64,000 nucleotides of DNA from Smallanthus sonchifolius (GCA_023525975.1 CM042020.1:16021001-16085000), one strand, 5' to 3'; shown: positions 21,622-33,810, counted from the stretch's first letter. Numbers and translations are program-made. The notes: generated by a model from the letters alone, not told the origin.

Positions 21622-24600
21622 ATGGCTTCATCAAGTAAGTATCAATAATCATGTTTAAATCTATAATCAAATTATCATCCCCAATTTCATTCTCACACCA
21701 AAAGTGATGATGTTTCAGACGAGAATCATGGCGATCTCAAATCCAAATCGGATTTTAACCAAGGCGAAGATGATGAGTATCCCAGTGGCGAATTTGAGTA
21801 CAAAAATCCAGGTGTTTGGAAGAGCTTCGTAGTGAATCTACGCATGCTAATTTCTTACCCATGGCTTAGGGTTCGCAAGGGCAGTGTATTGAATATCAAA
21901 TTGCGCGGCAAGGTTTGCTTGTTTCGTCAATTTTCAGTTCTTCAATTAATGATTGATGAATTACATAGCAAATTTTGAATAATATATTTGAATTAGATAG
22001 TTAATATGCGTGTTTATATACATTTTCCTCCGTGAATGAATGTTTATTATTGGCAAATTCAGATATCTGATCAGGTGAAGAGTCGTTTCTCTTCAGGTTT
22101 ATCCCTACCACAGATATGTGAAAACTTGATCAAAGCAGCATATGATCCTCATATATCTGGTGTTTATCTCCACATTGAAACACTGAAATGTGGATGGGGT
22201 AAAATTGAAGAAATTAGAAGGCACATATTGGATTTTAGGAAGTCAGGTGGATTTACAATGTCTTTTATAGGATTCTGTTTAAGAGGAATAGTTTACTTTT
22301 CGGGCCTTTTTTTAATATTAACTTTACAATTCAATATAATATAGGGAAGTTCATTATTGGTTATGCACCTGAATGGCATGAAAAGGAGTATTACCTTGGA
22401 TGTGCTTGTGAAGAGCTCTACGCCCCTCCGAGTGCTTACTTTTCGTTGTACGGTTTAACTTCTCGAGCATATTTTTTTGGAGGTAAGTTGGCATGTTACA
22501 GCTATATAGTTACACCGGTTGGGTCTTGAATCTGAATTTAACCGAAGAGGTGTGTGTAAAGGTGTACTTGAGAAGGTAGGCGTGAAACCACAAGTACAGA
22601 GGATTGGTAAATATAAGAGTGCTGGTGATCAGTTAATTCGCAAGAATATATCTGAAGAAAATCGTGAGGTGCTTACTACATTGCTAGACAATGTCTATGA
22701 AAATTGGGTTGATAATGTTTCTCAAGCCAAAGGTGAAGTGACTTTGTGTTTTCCCTATGAATCTTAATGTATCGGAGTAAACAGTTTGAATTGTTTCTTT
22801 TACAGGAAAGAGAAAGGAAGAAATTGATAGTTTTATTAATGAAGGAGTTTACCAAATAGAGAAATTGAAAGAAGATGGATGGATAACAGATATAAAATAT
22901 GATGATGAGGTAGGTATACACATGAAAAAAATATATTTACAAAACTTTATCATTCAATAAGTTCAAAATGTTAAAAAAGAAAAATTATTGGTGTTTGTGG
23001 TGATGTTCAACCTTTTCAGGTTACATCTATGTTGAAAACGAGATTGGGCATTGCAGAGAAGAAAAAACTTCCACTTATTGATTACAAGTGCATATCCCTC
23101 TTATATAGTCTTTATTTTTTCTCCAGAATTTGCATATTTCGGCTTGTATAGACTATTTTGTTGTCATGGCTTCAGGAAATACTCAAGAATTAGGAAATGG
23201 AGTGTGGGGTTATCAGGTGGCAAGGATCAAATTGCAGTAATTAGAGCATCTGGTAGCATTAGTCGTGTGGGAGGGTCATTTTTTTCACCTAGTTCAGGCA
23301 TCATAGCTGAACAATTCATCAAAAAGATAACCAAAGTAAGAGGTATGTGAAACATTATATGGTTCCTTTTATCTTGGAATTGTATAGTGTAAAGTGTAAA
23401 AGGACAAACATTCGATACATAACGATTGTATAGTAAATTGAACAAGTTTGCACCTACTTCCTTATTTTTATAATGGTGGGGTTCTGTAAAAGAGTTTGTT
23501 TATACATACAAATAAAACATATGTAGAATCAACCAGATTTTTCTGTTTCTAATCATTGTGTTCATAAGTTACTATGAAGTAAAAAAAAAAGTAAAATACA
23601 GTTGTCCCAAAGAAAAGGCAATAAGGACATGGAGGTGATCCTTTTCTTATTATCGTTTTAGAGTCATGTTTATGGACTTGGTTTTTTATTTACTTTTCAG
23701 ATTCAAAAAAGTATAAGGCTGTTATCATCCGAATTGATAGCCCTGGGGGTGATGTTCTTGCTTCTGACTTGTAAGTGATTTTGACCAGAAAAGTATACTT
23801 TTATCTTTAGATACACTCGTCCTACAATAAAGGGTGTGGCTAAGCCATGGTAAAGTTTATAGTTTTATTCCAAATTATAAACCAGGAGTGTAACTGAAAA
23901 AGAACGACAAACTAATAGAAAATGATGCAAAACTATTTGATTTGTTATGTAGTTAGGCTTATATTATTGTGCAGAATGTGGAGGGAAATCAAACTATTGG
24001 CTGAATCTAAGCCTGTAGTTGCATCAATGGTTGATGTGGCAGCTAGTGGAGGATACTACATGGCCATGGCAGCACATACTATAGTCTCAGAGAATCTTAC
24101 TTTAACGGGCTCAATTGGTGTAATCACAGGTCCATTACAATATCCTGCAATTCCTTTCCTTAAATTTAGAGTTAGCTCCACCAAAAATTTAGGTATCATT
24201 AATCAAGAATAGGAATAATAAATATGGGTGTCATTGTTTTTGTTGTAGGTAAGTTCAATTTTGGGAAACTATATGAAAAGATTGGTTTCAACAAAGAAAT
24301 TATATCAAAGGGACAATATGCGGATCTGTATGCTGCTGACCGATCATTCAGGTGAGATGATCCTTGATATATAAGACTTCAAAACTGGAATTCTACCTAT
24401 CTATAGGCTTGACAATAATAAACAAATTTGCTCATTACCAAATACAGTTTCTGTTCAATTTTTTTTTGAGTTTTATATTCCTAACAACTTTTCAAATCTT
24501 AGTGCAGGCCTGATGAAGAGAAACTGTTTGCAGAACGTGCCCAGAATATGTATAAACAATTTCGTGACAAGGCAGCACATTCAAGATCAATGAGTGTACG

Positions 24601-26160
24601 TGATAACTTGATTATATAGTTCACTATTTTTGGTTACACAATTAGCAACATCGTGGTTATAACTGCAGGTGGATAAGATGGAGGAGATAGCTCAAGGGAG
24701 GGTGTGGGCTGGTAATGATGCTGCTTCACGAGGTTTAGTTGATGCAATTGGAGGCTTTTCACGTGCTGTTGCTATAGCCAAACACAAGGCCAACATACCT
24801 CACAACAAAAAGGTTGGTTTCATTGTGTTCTCTGTTTGCTCTCAATGGTTGTCAAGTTTGATTAATCTAAAACACATATTCTACTATGATACTTTTTGTT
24901 GTAAAAAACAAAGCTACCTGATGAAACAGCTATTTTGGTTTAAGTTTCATAGAGGATAAAAAATATTTTGTGGTGCAGTAGAATATTCGAATATTGCTTC
25001 CAGAGTTTGAGTTATTTTGGTGTTCCAAAATGGGAAGTATTGCATTTCTCACATGATGGAGATGGTGTAACATTTTGAGAATAAGAAAACTGAAACCGCT
25101 CATGTTTATAGGTGGTGAATTACGTGGGGTGGGCGGGTCATATAATGTGTCAAAACGGGTGACTTTTACAGGTCCAGTATGCCAAATGGGTTGTCTCAGA
25201 TCACTTTTCCAGATTTTAATGTTTTGGTGTCGGGACTATGATTATAAGAATTACATTATTTCAATTAACCTAGTTTTTTTCAGTAAAACAGTTTAGGAGG
25301 CTTTATGTGTTTTAAATTCACTTTAGTTTATTTTGTAGCTAACTTGCTTTACATTTAGAGTTATATCATAACTAGAATCTACCCGTTCATAAGTAATGGT
25401 TAGAATTTGCCACCTCTAGTTTCTCTTTCTGAATCAAAAGAGAAATTTCCATAAAACAGGAGTATCTTATGTTGTTCTGTTGCCTCAACGGCCAACACAG
25501 ATTTTTTAACCCGGATATGCACTATCGCTACTGAAAAAAATAGTTCCTTCTATACTTTTTTATTTTTTACTTTTACATTGCAAAAAAGATATGGCACATG
25601 CCATCCAGTGGCTTATGTAACTATAACAAGTTCTAATCTCACACAGGCCCATTTAACCCTAGTCATTGTTAAGTGCAGGTCAACTGGTTCGGTTGACCCG
25701 GCAACATTTTTTTGTTCTTTTTCTGAATTTATAGGTTATTATTGTATTAACTTGATTTAGGAAGTTATATTATTAAAATAATAATTTAGTTTATTAGATA
25801 AAATGATTTAAAAGGTTGTAAGCATTCATACAGCCTGAGTTAACCCGCTTTCATATAAACGAGTTAAAATTGATACGTTTGTCAAGCAGCATACATATGA
25901 TATATTTGTTATATCAATATTGTTGATTGTCTTTGTAGGTTACTCTGGTTGAGATGTCGAAACCATCACTATCTTTACAAAAAATCCTATTTAGCATGTT
26001 GAGCTCAGCAATTGGAATAGACACAACACTGAAGCATCTGCAGGATGATTCTGCAACGTGTGACGGGGTGCAAGCCCGTATGGACGGGATCATGTGTCAT
26101 GGATCAGAAGGATCTTCATTTGCAGACACTTTGCTAAAAGACTACCTAAGTTCTGTTTGA
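21622..26160 (+). CDS. SPPA: SppA-type signal peptide peptidase (protease IV), 14 exons
   Basis: Exons inferred from GT/AG sites and frame: 21622-21634, 21719-21912, 22063-22246, 22345-22482, 22562-22732, 22806-22909, 23020-23087, 23176-23342, 23701-23770, 23975-24129, 24249-24351, 24508-24595, 24669-24812, 25939-26160. They sum to 1821 nt, an open frame of 606 residues. The two-domain S49 protease has the catalytic lysine motif GKYKSAGDQ (exon 5) and nucleophile serine motif AASGGYYMA (exon 10), so the Ser/Lys dyad is present. In Arabidopsis SppA is a light-induced thylakoid-associated protease. This model starts MASSNENHGD with no transit peptide, whereas the Arabidopsis protein is about 70 residues longer, all N-terminal. 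An undetected upstream exon, a relocated copy or loss of targeting are all possible. Intron 13 is 1126 bp. Confidence 0.9.
24813..25938 (+). other. Long intron 13 of the SppA-like gene
   Basis: At 1126 bp it is much longer than the other introns (under 360 bp). It carries degraded phrases such as GGGCGGGTCATATAATG and CAACTGGTTCGGTTGACCCG that look like old repeat debris. No intact transposon ends or coding were found. Confidence 0.6.
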
Positions 26161-26720
26161 TCTCAGGAGCTTATTACACATTTTAATAACCAAAGCTAAG
26201 TTATGAAGCATGTTGTTTTCCAGCCAGTATGTGGGGATTGTTCTTGTTCTCTACGATATCCGTTTGGTAAGTTTATGTTGTTCTGTTTCGTGTTAAAAGT
26301 GAAATCATGTTCTTAAGCCATATTAGACGCAAAACACCGTTTAAGTTAGTCTTCTTCTATGACTTTTATGTTTTGATTATTGTCATGAAAAATCACTGAA
26401 AATATGTGAATACAGGTATTTTTAGTAAATGTAAATCAATTATTTAGATTCTCTTGTGATCACCCTCATTTTGAAATTGCTACTATTTTGTCTGTTTGCT
26501 ACTCTCTCATCTGATACTTTATTATTTGTTACTCTCATGTCTTTAGCAATTAGAATCATAATGTGAATGCATGTTTGGTGATTTTAGTGTCATCTAGCTA
26601 TTTTGTGTAATTGAATTTACTTAATGATCAAATGAGAAGTCATAATGATATATCAAGCAAGTTGAAAAGTGTGGATTGCACAATTGTTTGATGATCTTAT
26701 GATTTCTGGTGCTAAAGACA
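26161..26720. other. 3' flank of the SppA-like gene
   Basis: AT-rich and non-coding, presumably including the 3' UTR. I recognise nothing else. Confidence 0.5.
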
Positions 26721-27180
26721 CCTGTTGTTTCAAGAGGACGAAGCCCACTGAACAAAGGGGGTCCGGGGGCAGCGCCCCTGGTTAGCAGGGTTATAGGGGC
26801 AGCAACCCCTAGGGGGGTTCAAGGGGCAACACCCCTGGCTAGGAAATTTTGTTTTTCATATTTTGTTATGCATTGGAAATTGATTCGGAAGTGGAAAACT
26901 GCTAAAAATTGGTCATCCGGAGTAAACATGGTCATCCGAACCAAATCTGGTAACCCGGACCAAATTGAAGCAACAGATAAAGAAAACTTCCAAAAGGTTG
27001 ACGGTTATCAGCCAATAGTCATGACGTTTCTTTGCATCGTTCAGCCCTATAAAAATAACCGTTTTGGTCAGTTTCAGACACACGAAATTCCTAACAGATT
27101 TCACATTTTCGTTCTTGAATCTCCTATTCTTACCCGATTGAATATTCGAGTATACCATCGAAATAATTCAATCTGAAAGT
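26721..27180 (+). mobile_element. Candidate degenerate copia LTR
   Basis: A run of GC-rich near-palindromes (GGGGGCAGCGCCCCTGG, GGGGCAGCAACCCC, GGGGCAACACCCC) at 26,755-26,845 resembles LTRs of SIRE-like copia elements. I see no certain LTR borders or target duplication, so this is a solo-LTR candidate only. An ORF across it (26,709-27,176) has no recognisable product. Confidence 0.35.
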
Positions 27181-28796
27181 GAATACACGATTATAAGAGA
27201 ATCCAAGTCATCTCAAATCCACATTCCTACAATGCACATGTTGGTCTTACATTTAGACTTTAGTAACCCAAAATACATTTCATGATCTACGTTGCATATT
27301 GCTAGTGCCACTAGTGTTCGAGTAACCATTTTTTTATGGTTCAACGAGGCAAAAAAGATTCAAATGATACTTATTGTATTCATCGGGGGTTCCTCGGAAT
27401 GAGTGCGACCCACCTTCCATACACTTGGACATGCGGACTGCTAATGGGGCTTCCTCTGAGTGAATGGGACCCACCTTTGGTATCCTTGTCAACTGCGAGT
27501 TGCGAACCTTCTAACAACTACTTTCTGATGCTGATGATTGGATAACACTTTGACTACTACTCATTTAACGAGGTCGAAGTAAGGGTAGAGGGTGTCATGC
27601 AAACTAGCATGCCTCCATCCTCTTACCTTCCTGAGATATCTTCTATTAACATCTCAACCACTGACACCTTCTCACATGCCCAAAACGCAAAGCCAAGGGA
27701 ATAATTCTTGGCTTCCTCATTTCAGAGCCGTTACTTTGGCCCAACACCCTTATAACTATCTTAGTTTCGGTCACAACCAGATGGGTCCATGAATGTGGCT
27801 GGACCGGTGAGTCCTAGAACGGGAAAGGGTTTGATTCAAGGCATTAACAAATAGAACTGTTTATAGACCAAGCGTACGAAAGGAGTCATAAAGTAGAACG
27901 TGAATGATCGCGCTCCTCCCGTACCTAAGCCCTCGTGAAGTTGTGACACCATGCGCTAGTAACATCCTTAGGAACATACTCATGAGTGAGCCGCATGAGC
28001 ATAGTTCACGCCTCAGTCTAACTCTTTTTTAGAACAACTGACACACTCATCTAATCTACTCATAATTCTACTCCACAGTCCAAAGCGGGACTCGGACCCT
28101 CGACCTTTTGGGGGTTGGGGAACCATTAGGAAACTCATTACAACTGCCCATACTAACGCTTTTAAACACCCAAACACATAATCATACATCCTAATTATGT
28201 GTAAGAATCAAACATAAACACTAATTAGTACACACACAAGTATACATATATAGTTTAACACCTAATTACACACATGAAGTTCTTAGACTTCAAGTCACCC
28301 ATGAGACTAAAAAGTCCCAAATTCCAGCATTTCAACGTTGTGGAGTTCACAGTCTTCATTCATACTATTTTACTCCACCCTTGTATATATTCAACAAATA
28401 CAATTTTTACACCATTTAGCATACACATAAATAAACATACATGTGTATTAACAACCACCTAACAATTACTAAGTAAGTGCAAAAACACTTACCTTTAGCT
28501 AAAGAGGATTCCACTTGATCTTCAATGCTAGCTCCCTAAACAATCCACTTGCATTTAGTAATCATGTGATCTCAATTCATTCACCAATTTGAGATTCAGG
28601 ACACAGCTATGATCTAAAGATCAACACCCTAACTTAATTTGGTTACTACAACCTTAACCAAACATCCAACACCCAATATCAATCATCCAACCCATTTGAC
28701 TTGTTAAGGTCTTATCCAAATTTCACCCAAAATCCCTAATTACACAATTTCTCAAAGTGTATTTCAAAATATCTAGGTCTTAAATCAGATTTAAAC

Positions 28797-28862
<66 letters not shown>

Positions 28863-28992
28863 CTTCTAATTGGAATATTTCTTGGCATATCACATGGCAT
28901 ATTCCAACTAGATATATATGGGAATATTATATATATATATATATATATTAATTTTTGAAATTAATAATATATATATATATATTGATCTTATC

Positions 28993-29033
<41 letters not shown>

Positions 29034-29099
29034 ATCCATTATTTGTATTCCACTAATATAAATAATTACAAATTTAAATAAAACAAAGCCTAGAAAATA
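27181..29099. other. Retrotransposon LTR debris and AT tracts
   Basis: No gene is seen. The segment around 28,480-28,560, reversed, resembles the transcribed leader of B's LTR (GAAGATCAA, then GGTAAGT), suggesting a reverse-strand gypsy LTR remnant. (AT)n tracts lie at 28,800-28,858, about 28,930-28,950 and 28,995-29,030, with an inverted pair around 28,870-28,910 (TTGGAATAT, ATATTCCAA). 27,340-28,130 is unrecognised and may be older LTR sequence. Confidence 0.4.
28800..28858. repeat. (AT)n microsatellite
   Basis: A near-perfect AT dinucleotide run of about 58 bp. Further AT runs follow up to 29,030. Confidence 0.95.
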
Positions 29100-29394
29100 A
29101 AGAGTTCAAATAACCCAAAGTCCAAGGACTAAAAGTGAAAATTGGGAAAAAGTGGTCGTGACGGACCTTCACGAGATGGTAACGGTCTGTGTTGATCGTG
29201 ACACACCGTCACCATATTGGTTGCGGTCCGTGACGCAATACCAGAGGCGGTTTGGGGTTTGGCTGAAGGAATGACGCGTGGCTCGTGACTCAGACCCGTG
29301 ACGGACCGTCACGAGCACTGTAATGGTCCGTTACGTGGGTAAAAAGGGCTTGGCCGCCAAGGGATTGGAGATGGACCGTCACCATCTTGGCAAC
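29100..29394 (+). mobile_element. Gypsy LTR fragment with palindrome array
   Basis: The phrase GGACTAAAAGTGAAAAT precedes an array of GACGGACCGTC-type words. This is the same order as in the LTR of element D (35,165 onward), so it is read as the U3 part of a forward-strand gypsy LTR. It is cut at 29,394 by another LTR end, before any TATA box. The array word differs from those of the other LTRs. Confidence 0.6.
29155..29390 (+). repeat. Dyad-symmetric array, core GACGGACCGTC
   Basis: About seven copies in alternating complement, for example CGTGACGGACCGTCACGAG (29,300), GTAATGGTCCGTTACG (29,320) and ATGGACCGTCACC (29,372). Several are degraded. Confidence 0.75.
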
Positions 29395-30612
29395 TGTCAC
29401 ACCCTGTCTAAGGTGGAAACACGAGTTATGACAGTTGTATGGAATCAAGAACACATTGCTTAAAAGAGAAGCATTACCATGCATTCTAAATTCCAAATAT
29501 TAAAGTTTTACATGCCAAATTGTTTTACATATCGAGATTTATAACAAAAGCCATTTCAAACAAAAGATAGTTTTTTTTCAAAATTCTTCCAATGTACTCT
29601 TTGCCATGCACACAAGATGAGCTATTCAAGGATTACCTGAAAAATATGCTTAAAGTGGTCAGCTATAAAGTCGGTGGGTTCGTAGGTTTAAATAAGATAT
29701 GAAATAAGTAAGTAAGCAAATGAGTAAGTAGTTGCACATGAATAATTGCTATGTAATGTTGAAGAAACACACAAGTGGATAAGATAATAATAGGGGCAAT
29801 TACATATATCCCCCTAAAAACTTCATTAATTAGATATATACCCAACTCAAAATTTTATTTACGTATATCCCCTTCATTTTGTACATATATATCCAACTGG
29901 ACGATGGAATCGATCATAAGCGACGATGGATGTTGGAATCGATCGGAACTGGGAATTAGAAGGTTAGGGTTGGGATCGATGGAATAAGAATAGTCGTATT
30001 TATTGTAAGCTTAAAAGAGTAATTTTATAAAAGATTGAGATATATGTAATTTAAGTTTTGAGTTGGGTATATATATAATTGGAGTTGAAAATAGGAGGAT
30101 ATATGTAATTCTACCATAATATAATGCATGAGCCCGCAACTAAACCTTATGACCGGATAAAGTTTTCCCCAATTAATGTCTTATCACGGAACATTAACAA
30201 AGAGAACACGGAAATAAACATTCACTTCATAATAGTTGGAGCGACCAACTATGAATGGGGAGGCCACCCCGGTAGATCTATCAATATTAATCCGATGGCT
30301 TCTTAGAGGAGTTAAATAGTTGCGTAAAGTAAACGGGGACTTAAGTGATAATAGTTTAACTCAAGATTATATAGTCAAATAAACATGTGCATAGACAACA
30401 TAGGAAGCAATATTCGAAAAGTATTTAAGTTGAACATATTTTCCCCTCAAAATGTTAAAGTAAAAAGGGGCTACGAAAACTCACCAAGAGTTGAGATATA
30501 GAAGATTAAGATCTTGAAATGAGGAAACGTCTAACTCGGTCCTACAAAATTTGGGACTCTAATGAGTTTTATGGACTTATTCATTAAGGTTAGGTTGGAC
30601 AAAGACGCTAAG
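29395..30612 (-). mobile_element. Truncated reverse-strand gypsy LTR
   Basis: It starts on the forward strand with TGTCACACCCTGTC, the reverse complement of a typical gypsy LTR end (GGGTGTGACA). The phrase AACTCACCAAGAG near 30,480, reversed, resembles the LTR R/U5 zone of the other gypsy elements. No LTR start is found before element C begins at 30,613, so the LTR is truncated. A MITE interrupts it at 29,793-30,115. Confidence 0.5.
29793..30115. mobile_element. MITE with long terminal inverted repeats, 323 bp
   Basis: The left end GGGGCAATTACATATATCC and the reverse complement of the right end (GGTAGAATTACATATATCC) match. The similarity continues for about 60 bp on each side (ATACCCAACTCAA inside both arms). 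The flanks are AT-rich (ATAATAATA / ATAATATAA), so a target duplication of about 9 bp is possible but not convincing. It could be a Mutator-like MITE. Confidence 0.68.
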
Positions 30613-31513
30613 TGTCACACCCTAGTCCCATGCACTGGTTGATCGTGACGAATGGTATAGAAACACACAGCGGAAGCTAAAATCTCAAGACTTTTGTTTA
30701 TAATAACATTGTCTTACAAATTTTAACCAACTATTACATCAAATGATTCTTATCAAGGAATAAAAAACAACCATACTTCGTAATATGCCTTTAGCCAATC
30801 AACCAACAACTTGTCATGCTCACCACTTATCTGGAATGCCATCATTTAAAGCCGTCTAGGGTTTAACCTGTAATGTCCTTTAAAATATTAAAAGAAACTG
30901 GGTCAACATATGTTGGTGAGTTCATGAACCACAAATGGTTATAATTTGAAACGCAAGTAATGTCCCACGTCCCACCCACTAGCACGACAGCTGTGAACTT
31001 TTAGTATGTATATAACTGGCGACTTTACCTGCCACTACTGGCACACACTACCAGCTTAATGGGATGATTAATCCCACCCGTAGGTCCCATCCACTTGGAA
31101 CGTATAAAATGCTTATTACGTATTATATATACTTGGAATAAGGAATTACCACAAATGGAGCCAACATGTTTCAAATAACAACTGTGTAACCAAATACACA
31201 TTTCAGTTCAGAGGAACTCACCTGGACAACACCTCGGCTTAGTTTTAACTGCAATAATTACCTCGTACAATATCCTAAATTATATCGACATTTCTTAATC
31301 AAGTATATCTAGCTTAATGGTAAATAATCTAATGTTAAATGGTCGGATAAAACTTACCTCAGAACTATCTACAGCAATTTGAAGACGTGTCATGGATTAA
31401 TCACACTTGCAGCGCGTACCGGGGTTTGGAAATAGCAATTACAGAGAGTATATATGTGTTTGAAAAGGTGTAGTAGGTGTAGATGTTGTAAAAATGATCG
31501 AGCGATTGATCCA

Positions 31514-31523
31514 ATTTATAGGC
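31514..31523 (-). promoter_or_regulatory. Candidate TATA box of C LTR
   Basis: CCTATAAATT on the reverse strand lies about 15 bp downstream of the last palindrome of the array. It has the same position relative to the array as in element D. Confidence 0.6.
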
Positions 31524-31537
31524 TGAAAATGTGACCC

Positions 31538-31805
31538 TTAGCGGACCGCTATCTGGGGGTAGCGGACCGCTAGCCCCTGCCGCAAAAATAATTCTTTCAG
31601 GCACAAGTAGCGGGCAGTTAAGCCTTGGGTTAGTGGACCGCTAGCCCCTTTCTGGCTTAGCAGACCGTTAAGACCTTAGTGACGGTCCGCTATAGGGTAA
31701 CACACATCAGTTTTCATCCGTTAGTCATCCGACACGTGGCAGCTCATCATTACTCTCTTCCTCAGCACGTAGCGGACCGCTAAGACCATGGTAGCGTTCC
31801 GCCAC
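31538..31805 (-). repeat. Dyad-symmetric array, core AGCGGACCGCT
   Basis: About eight copies, for example TTAGCGGACCGCTA (31,538), GTAGCGGACCGCTAG (31,559), GTGACGGTCCGCTATAG (31,680) and GTAGCGGACCGCTAAG (31,769), spaced 15-50 bp. Some carry substitutions. The same word family as at 11,688-11,845. Confidence 0.85.
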
Positions 31806-31907
31806 TTGTCAGATTTTCAGATTTTTTTCATTTTTTGTCCCTGGGGTTTAGGCTATTGACGGTTCTAGTCCATTGGCTTTGTTTTTCAATATTTCTAGGG
31901 TGTTACA

Positions 31908-31950
31908 AATATCCCCTTCTTAAAGAAATTTCGTCCTCGAAATTTGGAAT
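31908..31950 (-). promoter_or_regulatory. Polypurine tract and hairpin of element C
   Basis: The reverse strand reads AAATTTCGAGGACGAAATTT and then a purine run (AAGAAGGGGATA) directly before the LTR start. It is the same arrangement as in A, B and E. Confidence 0.8.
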
Positions 31951-32229
31951 GTTACTCGAGCAAATGAATGTACTTAGGGTTAAAGATACTATATCTTTTA
32001 ATCATGTCTTCTTTATTACTTAAAGAGATAACTAATACCCTAGTTAAGGACATAATCCTTATACATCTAGTTGTCCTAATACGTTATCTACATATGATTT
32101 ATCTTAATGTAACTGATAATACCTCAGAAGAAAATTTATTTATTCGTGTATAAAGTTCTAATATACATATTATGGAAGATGTACCTATCATTCTCCTTCC
32201 TTTCTTCCTCCTAGTATGAATACGCGACC

Positions 32230-33391
32230 TTTAGATCCACCATCGGGTTTTGGTTGGAGTGCTTTTGGACAATTATTCTTATAATGCCCAATCTCGTCAC
32301 AATTATGACATCTAATGTTTGGGCAATGTCTTGCTAGTTATGACATCTAATTTCTTAGGTATTCTTTCCCAAGTTGTTTCCTTCTCTTTTATAAGCTTCA
32401 GATGTTATTTCCTCATGACTTCTTTTAATTTCCACTTTCCTTGGTTCTTAACTTGCCACTACATCATACATTACAGCACTCAGTTCAACAGTTGCATTCA
32501 TTGTTTGTGGTGTGGTGGTTTTTACTAATGTGCGAACCTTAGGAGCCTGCACATAACATTTGATTCGTCGAGATTCCGGGGTTACTAGATGTGGCACTAG
32601 TCTGGGCATTTAATTAAATTTAGTGGTGTACTCCCGGTGTGTAAGGTTTCTAGCTTCTAAGCGATGAAATTTCGTTTCAATTTTATCCACCTCATTTTGT
32701 GGACATAATTTCTTGATAACTAGATCTTTAAGATCTTCCCGCTTCATCCTATCTACATTTTCTTATCCTCTAGTCTGCTTGACTGACTTCCACCGGTCAA
32801 GGGCTTCTTCTTCAAAGGCGTGTGCAGCAAATTTTACTGCCTGATCGCTTCGGCATTCGCTTAGCTTAATAACGACCTCCATTGATGTTATCTATTGCAT
32901 GGCTGCAATAACATCCTTTTTGCCGTTAAAAGGTTTTGGGTGGCATCCACTCAAGGATTTGTAGGAACACCCTTCCTTGCAGTCATTTCCTAATCTTACA
33001 CTATGGTTTGTCGTACCACTTGTTTCATGGATTCTAGTTGTGTCATTATTAGTGGCGGCATGGTTTGTATTCTCCATTTGTTTATTTGCACCGTTTGTTG
33101 CTCCTTCGTTCCTGTTACCTGGATGACTGCTTGAACCCATTCTCCTTTGAATGGCTTCGTCAAGGATTCCTGATAAGATTGTTTGAAGCACCCTAGTTAC
33201 TTCTGTTGTGATCGCCCCTTGAAATTGTGCTTCAGTCAAAAGCACTTCCTCTGGATGAGGTTCAGTTTTAGGGTTTCTATCAGTATTGGTGTTTGGGTTG
33301 GTGTCGGCGTTTTTATTTGCATTAGTGTGTGTATTCTTATTCTCATGAGCACGGGATCTCCTAGTCGGTGCCTCCTACCTCTATCGGTCAT
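32230..33391 (-). pseudogene. Gag of gypsy element C, broken; no pol
   Basis: The reverse strand starts MTDRGRRHRLGDP at 33,391. It then shifts frame into an Asn/Thr-rich linker and a capsid region (VLLTEAQFQGAITTEV; later CRSDQAVKFAAHAFEEEA and KKLCPQNEVDKIE). It ends with a CCHC zinc knuckle (CHNCDEIGHYKNNC) near 32,300. Stops and frameshifts interrupt it. Protease, RT, RNase H and integrase are absent: about 250-300 bp after the knuckle comes the polypurine tract. This is a gag-only, non-autonomous derivative, or one that lost pol by deletion. Confidence 0.82.
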
Positions 33392-33630
33392 TTTAATACA
33401 TACACACAGATGTATGACATCATAATTCGTATAACTGGTTATAATCCAGAAAGTAACAACATTTGACCAAAAATGTTTTTAATGATCTGATTTCTAGGTA
33501 TTACCCGTTATATAACATAATGAATGTTAACATCTCAACCTATAGCTTATCTCATGGTATTCCAGCTATTCTCAGAACCCTAGTTTAAGTCTAGATATTA
33601 TTCCTTAGCACCTAAATCTCTTAAATTAAG

Positions 33631-33643
33631 GCTCTGATACCAA
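33631..33643 (-). promoter_or_regulatory. Primer-binding site of element C
   Basis: The reverse strand reads TTGGTATCAGAGC directly after the LTR end TGTGACA. It is the initiator tRNA-Met primer site and fixes the element's orientation. Confidence 0.88.
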
Positions 33644-33645
33644 CT

Positions 33646-33810
33646 TGTCACACTCTAGTCCTAGGCACTGGTTGCTCGTGACGAATGGTACAAAACACAC
33701 AACGGAAGCTAAAACCTCAAGACTTTTATTTATAATAACATTGTCTTACAAATTCTAACCAACTGTTACATCAAATGATTCTTATCAATGAATCCAAAAC
33801 AACCATACTT
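33646..33810 (-). mobile_element. Truncated 5' LTR of element C
   Basis: It repeats the first 165 bp (forward sense) of 30,613 onward, with about a dozen differences. It breaks off at 33,810 where a forward-strand gypsy pol fragment begins, so about 1.1 kb of this LTR is missing. Confidence 0.8.

Larger units (their letters stand above)
30613..31907 (-). mobile_element. 3' LTR of gypsy element C (1295 bp)
   Basis: The forward strand reads TGTCACACCCTAG at the left and GGGTGTTACA at the right, so on the reverse strand the LTR starts TGTAACACCC and ends GGGTGTGACA. The first 165 bp at the left repeat closely at 33,646-33,810, the other LTR. Reverse-strand order is LTR start, palindrome array (31,805 to 31,538), then a TATA-like CCTATAAATT at 31,523-31,514. 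Confidence 0.85.

Noticed and set aside
26709..27176. 155-codon ORF after the SppA-like gene
   Set aside because: It runs through the palindromic GC cluster of a probable LTR and has no recognisable domain.
28800..29030. AT-rich tracts as a replication origin or matrix attachment site
   Set aside because: They are plain AT microsatellites within repeat debris, with nothing specific to support a function.
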